In this document: positions 5,322 to 5,785 of the stretch, one piece after another
How positions within the stretch are numbered: position 1 is the stretch's first letter
How the letters are laid out: each line of letters starts with the position of its first letter
Assembly: GCA_944326625.1 (NCBI GenBank)
Contig: CALVER010000103.1
Location: forward strand, 1-5,785
Direction of reading: 5' to 3'
Origin: Candidatus Gastranaerophilales bacterium
GTDB lineage: Bacteria; Cyanobacteriota; Vampirovibrionia; Gastranaerophilales; Gastranaerophilaceae
Length of the DNA: 5,785 bases
Notes under the pieces: model-generated
Databases searched by the model: none
The model's input: the letters and a program-made list of their open reading frames with translations, nothing else
Told to the model about the DNA's origin: nothing
Translations under genes and position numbers: made by a program

Positions 5322-5429
5322 TTAATCTTTACATTTCGTCACATTTGATATATAGATCAATAATTTACACAAAACCTATTGTGTCAACATTAGCTCCATT
5401 TTACATAAAAACTATTATCGGTATATATC

Positions 5430-5513
5430 AGCATTTTCTTTCTCTTTTTCCTCCATTTTTTTAATACTCAATTAAAAAAACGGAGTCCTTGAGGAAAAGA
5501 GAAAGAAAACGCT
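5430..5513. repeat. Nested imperfect inverted repeat, about 84 bases
   Basis: The outer left arm at 5430-5453 is pyrimidine-rich and pairs with the purine-rich right arm at 5491-5513 with one A:C mismatch and one extra T. Inside it, CTCC-A-TTTTTTTAAT (5451-5465) pairs with ATTAAAAAAA-C-GGAG (5471-5485) around the loop ACTCA. Bases 5451-5453 can join either stem, so the two are partly exclusive. A further purine block (5517-5535) nearly repeats the right arm. No T-run follows the outer stem on either strand, so it does not look like an ordinary terminator. Confidence 0.7.
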
Positions 5514-5546
5514 GGCAAAAGAAAGAGAAACACGCAAATAAACTTG

Positions 5547-5590
5547 CAATCCTACGGATTGCTCAAGCCCTAACGGGCGCACATACGTGC
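5547..5590. repeat. Run of three short adjacent hairpins
   Basis: Three perfect small palindromes follow each other: CAATCC-TAC-GGATTG (5547-5561), GCCC-TAAC-GGGC (5567-5578) and GCAC-ATAC-GTGC (5579-5590). They sit in a GC-rich block next to a larger inverted repeat and resemble intergenic repeat elements. No T-runs follow them. Confidence 0.6.
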
Positions 5591-5592
5591 CG

Positions 5593-5668
5593 TTGCAGTA
5601 TTTTATCCCTCTCCCCCTTGGGGTAGAGGGTGTCACGTAGTGACGGGAGAGGGGCTAAAATCCTGCAA
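5593..5668. repeat. Multi-stem inverted-repeat element, about 76 bases
   Basis: The outer arms at 5593-5615 (starting TTGCAGTATTTTAT) and 5645-5668 (ending CTAAAATCCTGCAA) are complementary apart from two mismatches and one extra base. Within lie CCCTCT-C-CCCC-TT-GGGG-T-AGAGGG (5607-5630) and GTCAC-GTA-GTGAC (5632-5644), so a cruciform or three-way structure can form. The compact defined ends suggest a repeat or MITE-like element rather than a gene; I recall similar CCCTCTCC..GGGAGAGG repeats in unrelated bacterial genomes. Confidence 0.7.
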
Positions 5669-5714
5669 TCACTTACCGCGCCTTCTTACTCGCTCGCAAT
5701 AAACGGCGTTACGG

Positions 5715-5732
5715 CGGCGGAGTTCTCCGCCG
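5715..5732. repeat. Perfect GC-rich hairpin
   Basis: CGGCGGAG-TT-CTCCGCCG is an 8-bp perfect stem with a two-base loop, within the GC-rich right end. The same 10-mer CGGCGGAGTT also occurs at 1675-1684 in the leader of the prepilin-like gene, which may be chance. Confidence 0.6.
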
Positions 5733-5785
5733 ACCTTCAGCCTCTGCTCGCTCGCGCTATAATCACGGCGCGGAGCTGCTACGCA

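Larger units (their letters stand above)
5322..5785. other. Gene-free region with repeats up to the right edge
   Basis: I find no supportable gene in this 460-base stretch. Bases 5322-5430 are AT-rich (16/60 GC at 5341-5400) and hold a small inverted repeat ACACAA-N6-TTGTGT (5367-5384). A TTGACA hexamer lies at 5387-5382 on the minus strand but has no convincing -10. Bases 5430-5535 are purine/pyrimidine-biased and palindromic. From about 5540 the base composition changes abruptly to GC-rich (39/60 at 5701-5760) and short hairpins follow one another, as in dispersed intergenic repeats. Confidence 0.7.

Noticed and set aside
5382..5387. Perfect TTGACA on the minus strand as a second promoter for the 93-aa gene
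   Set aside because: No acceptable -10 lies 16-18 bases downstream (ATTATT at 17), whereas the 5321-5293 promoter has a perfect TATAAT.
5489..5626. Plus-strand frame from TTG giving about 45 basic residues (LRKRERKRWQKKEK...)
   Set aside because: It starts inside the palindrome, runs through hairpin repeats, uses a TTG start with a poorly spaced GGAG, and shows no family resemblance.
5547..5644. Possible CRISPR array because of repeated short palindromes
   Set aside because: The palindromes differ from one another in sequence, with no constant repeat or regular spacer length, and no cas gene is present.
5669..5785. Minus-strand frame open from the right edge to a TGA at 5671-5669 (38 codons), possibly the tail of a gene beyond the window
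   Set aside because: It is arginine-rich low-information sequence in a GC-rich hairpin block, with composition unlike the genes here. It cannot be distinguished from repeat DNA without the flanking sequence.

Overview
The window is low-GC bacterial DNA. All six complete genes, and a seventh cut by the left edge, are read from the minus strand, so transcription runs from right to left. The best organism guess is a gut-type member of the Gastranaerophilales (Vampirovibrionia / 'Melainabacteria', non-photosynthetic relatives of Cyanobacteria). This rests on a prepilin-like protein with an FTLAEVLITLG N-terminus, a VDINGMNARPN / GKDIF block and a C-terminal CTAWVIENKNLDYLKC stretch, all of which I associate with that group from memory. 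It is an inference, not a proof.

In transcription order (right to left): positions 5785-5322 hold no gene I can support, but contain GC-rich short hairpins, a long multi-stem inverted repeat and a nested purine/pyrimidine palindrome. A promoter at 5321-5293, with a CCATA microsatellite just downstream, drives an unrecognised 93-residue protein (5191-4910) that ends at a strong rho-independent hairpin (4893-4866). A compact riboflavin operon follows: ribE (riboflavin synthase), ribBA (bifunctional DHBP synthase / GTP cyclohydrolase II) and a tandem-GNAT acetyltransferase, with gaps of 1 and 8 bases. Its start is tightly packed: an extended -10 box lies between the terminator and the ribE ATG, with no room for an FMN riboswitch.

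The most interesting region is 2049-779. A near-consensus promoter (TTGCCA-17-TATAAT), a strong ribosome binding site and an ATG start an ORF that enters a run of nine G residues and stops after 15 codons. The prepilin frame is open without a stop from just beyond that ATG through the G-run to the end of the prepilin gene. One extra G (G10), or two fewer (G7), would join the two frames into one 404-codon ORF. This is the layout of a slipped-strand phase-variation switch on a surface or secretion pilin-like protein, unless the tract length is an assembly error. The roughly 390-nt leader is GC-richer than the pilin body and carries palindromic 'TTCAGGATGACAT' repeats read in frame.

At the left, a separate promoter drives an unrecognised 82-residue protein. 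This is coupled by a TAATG overlap to the 5' part of a yceD/DUF177 gene, which runs off the window. In many bacteria rpmF and plsX follow yceD, but that part is not visible here.
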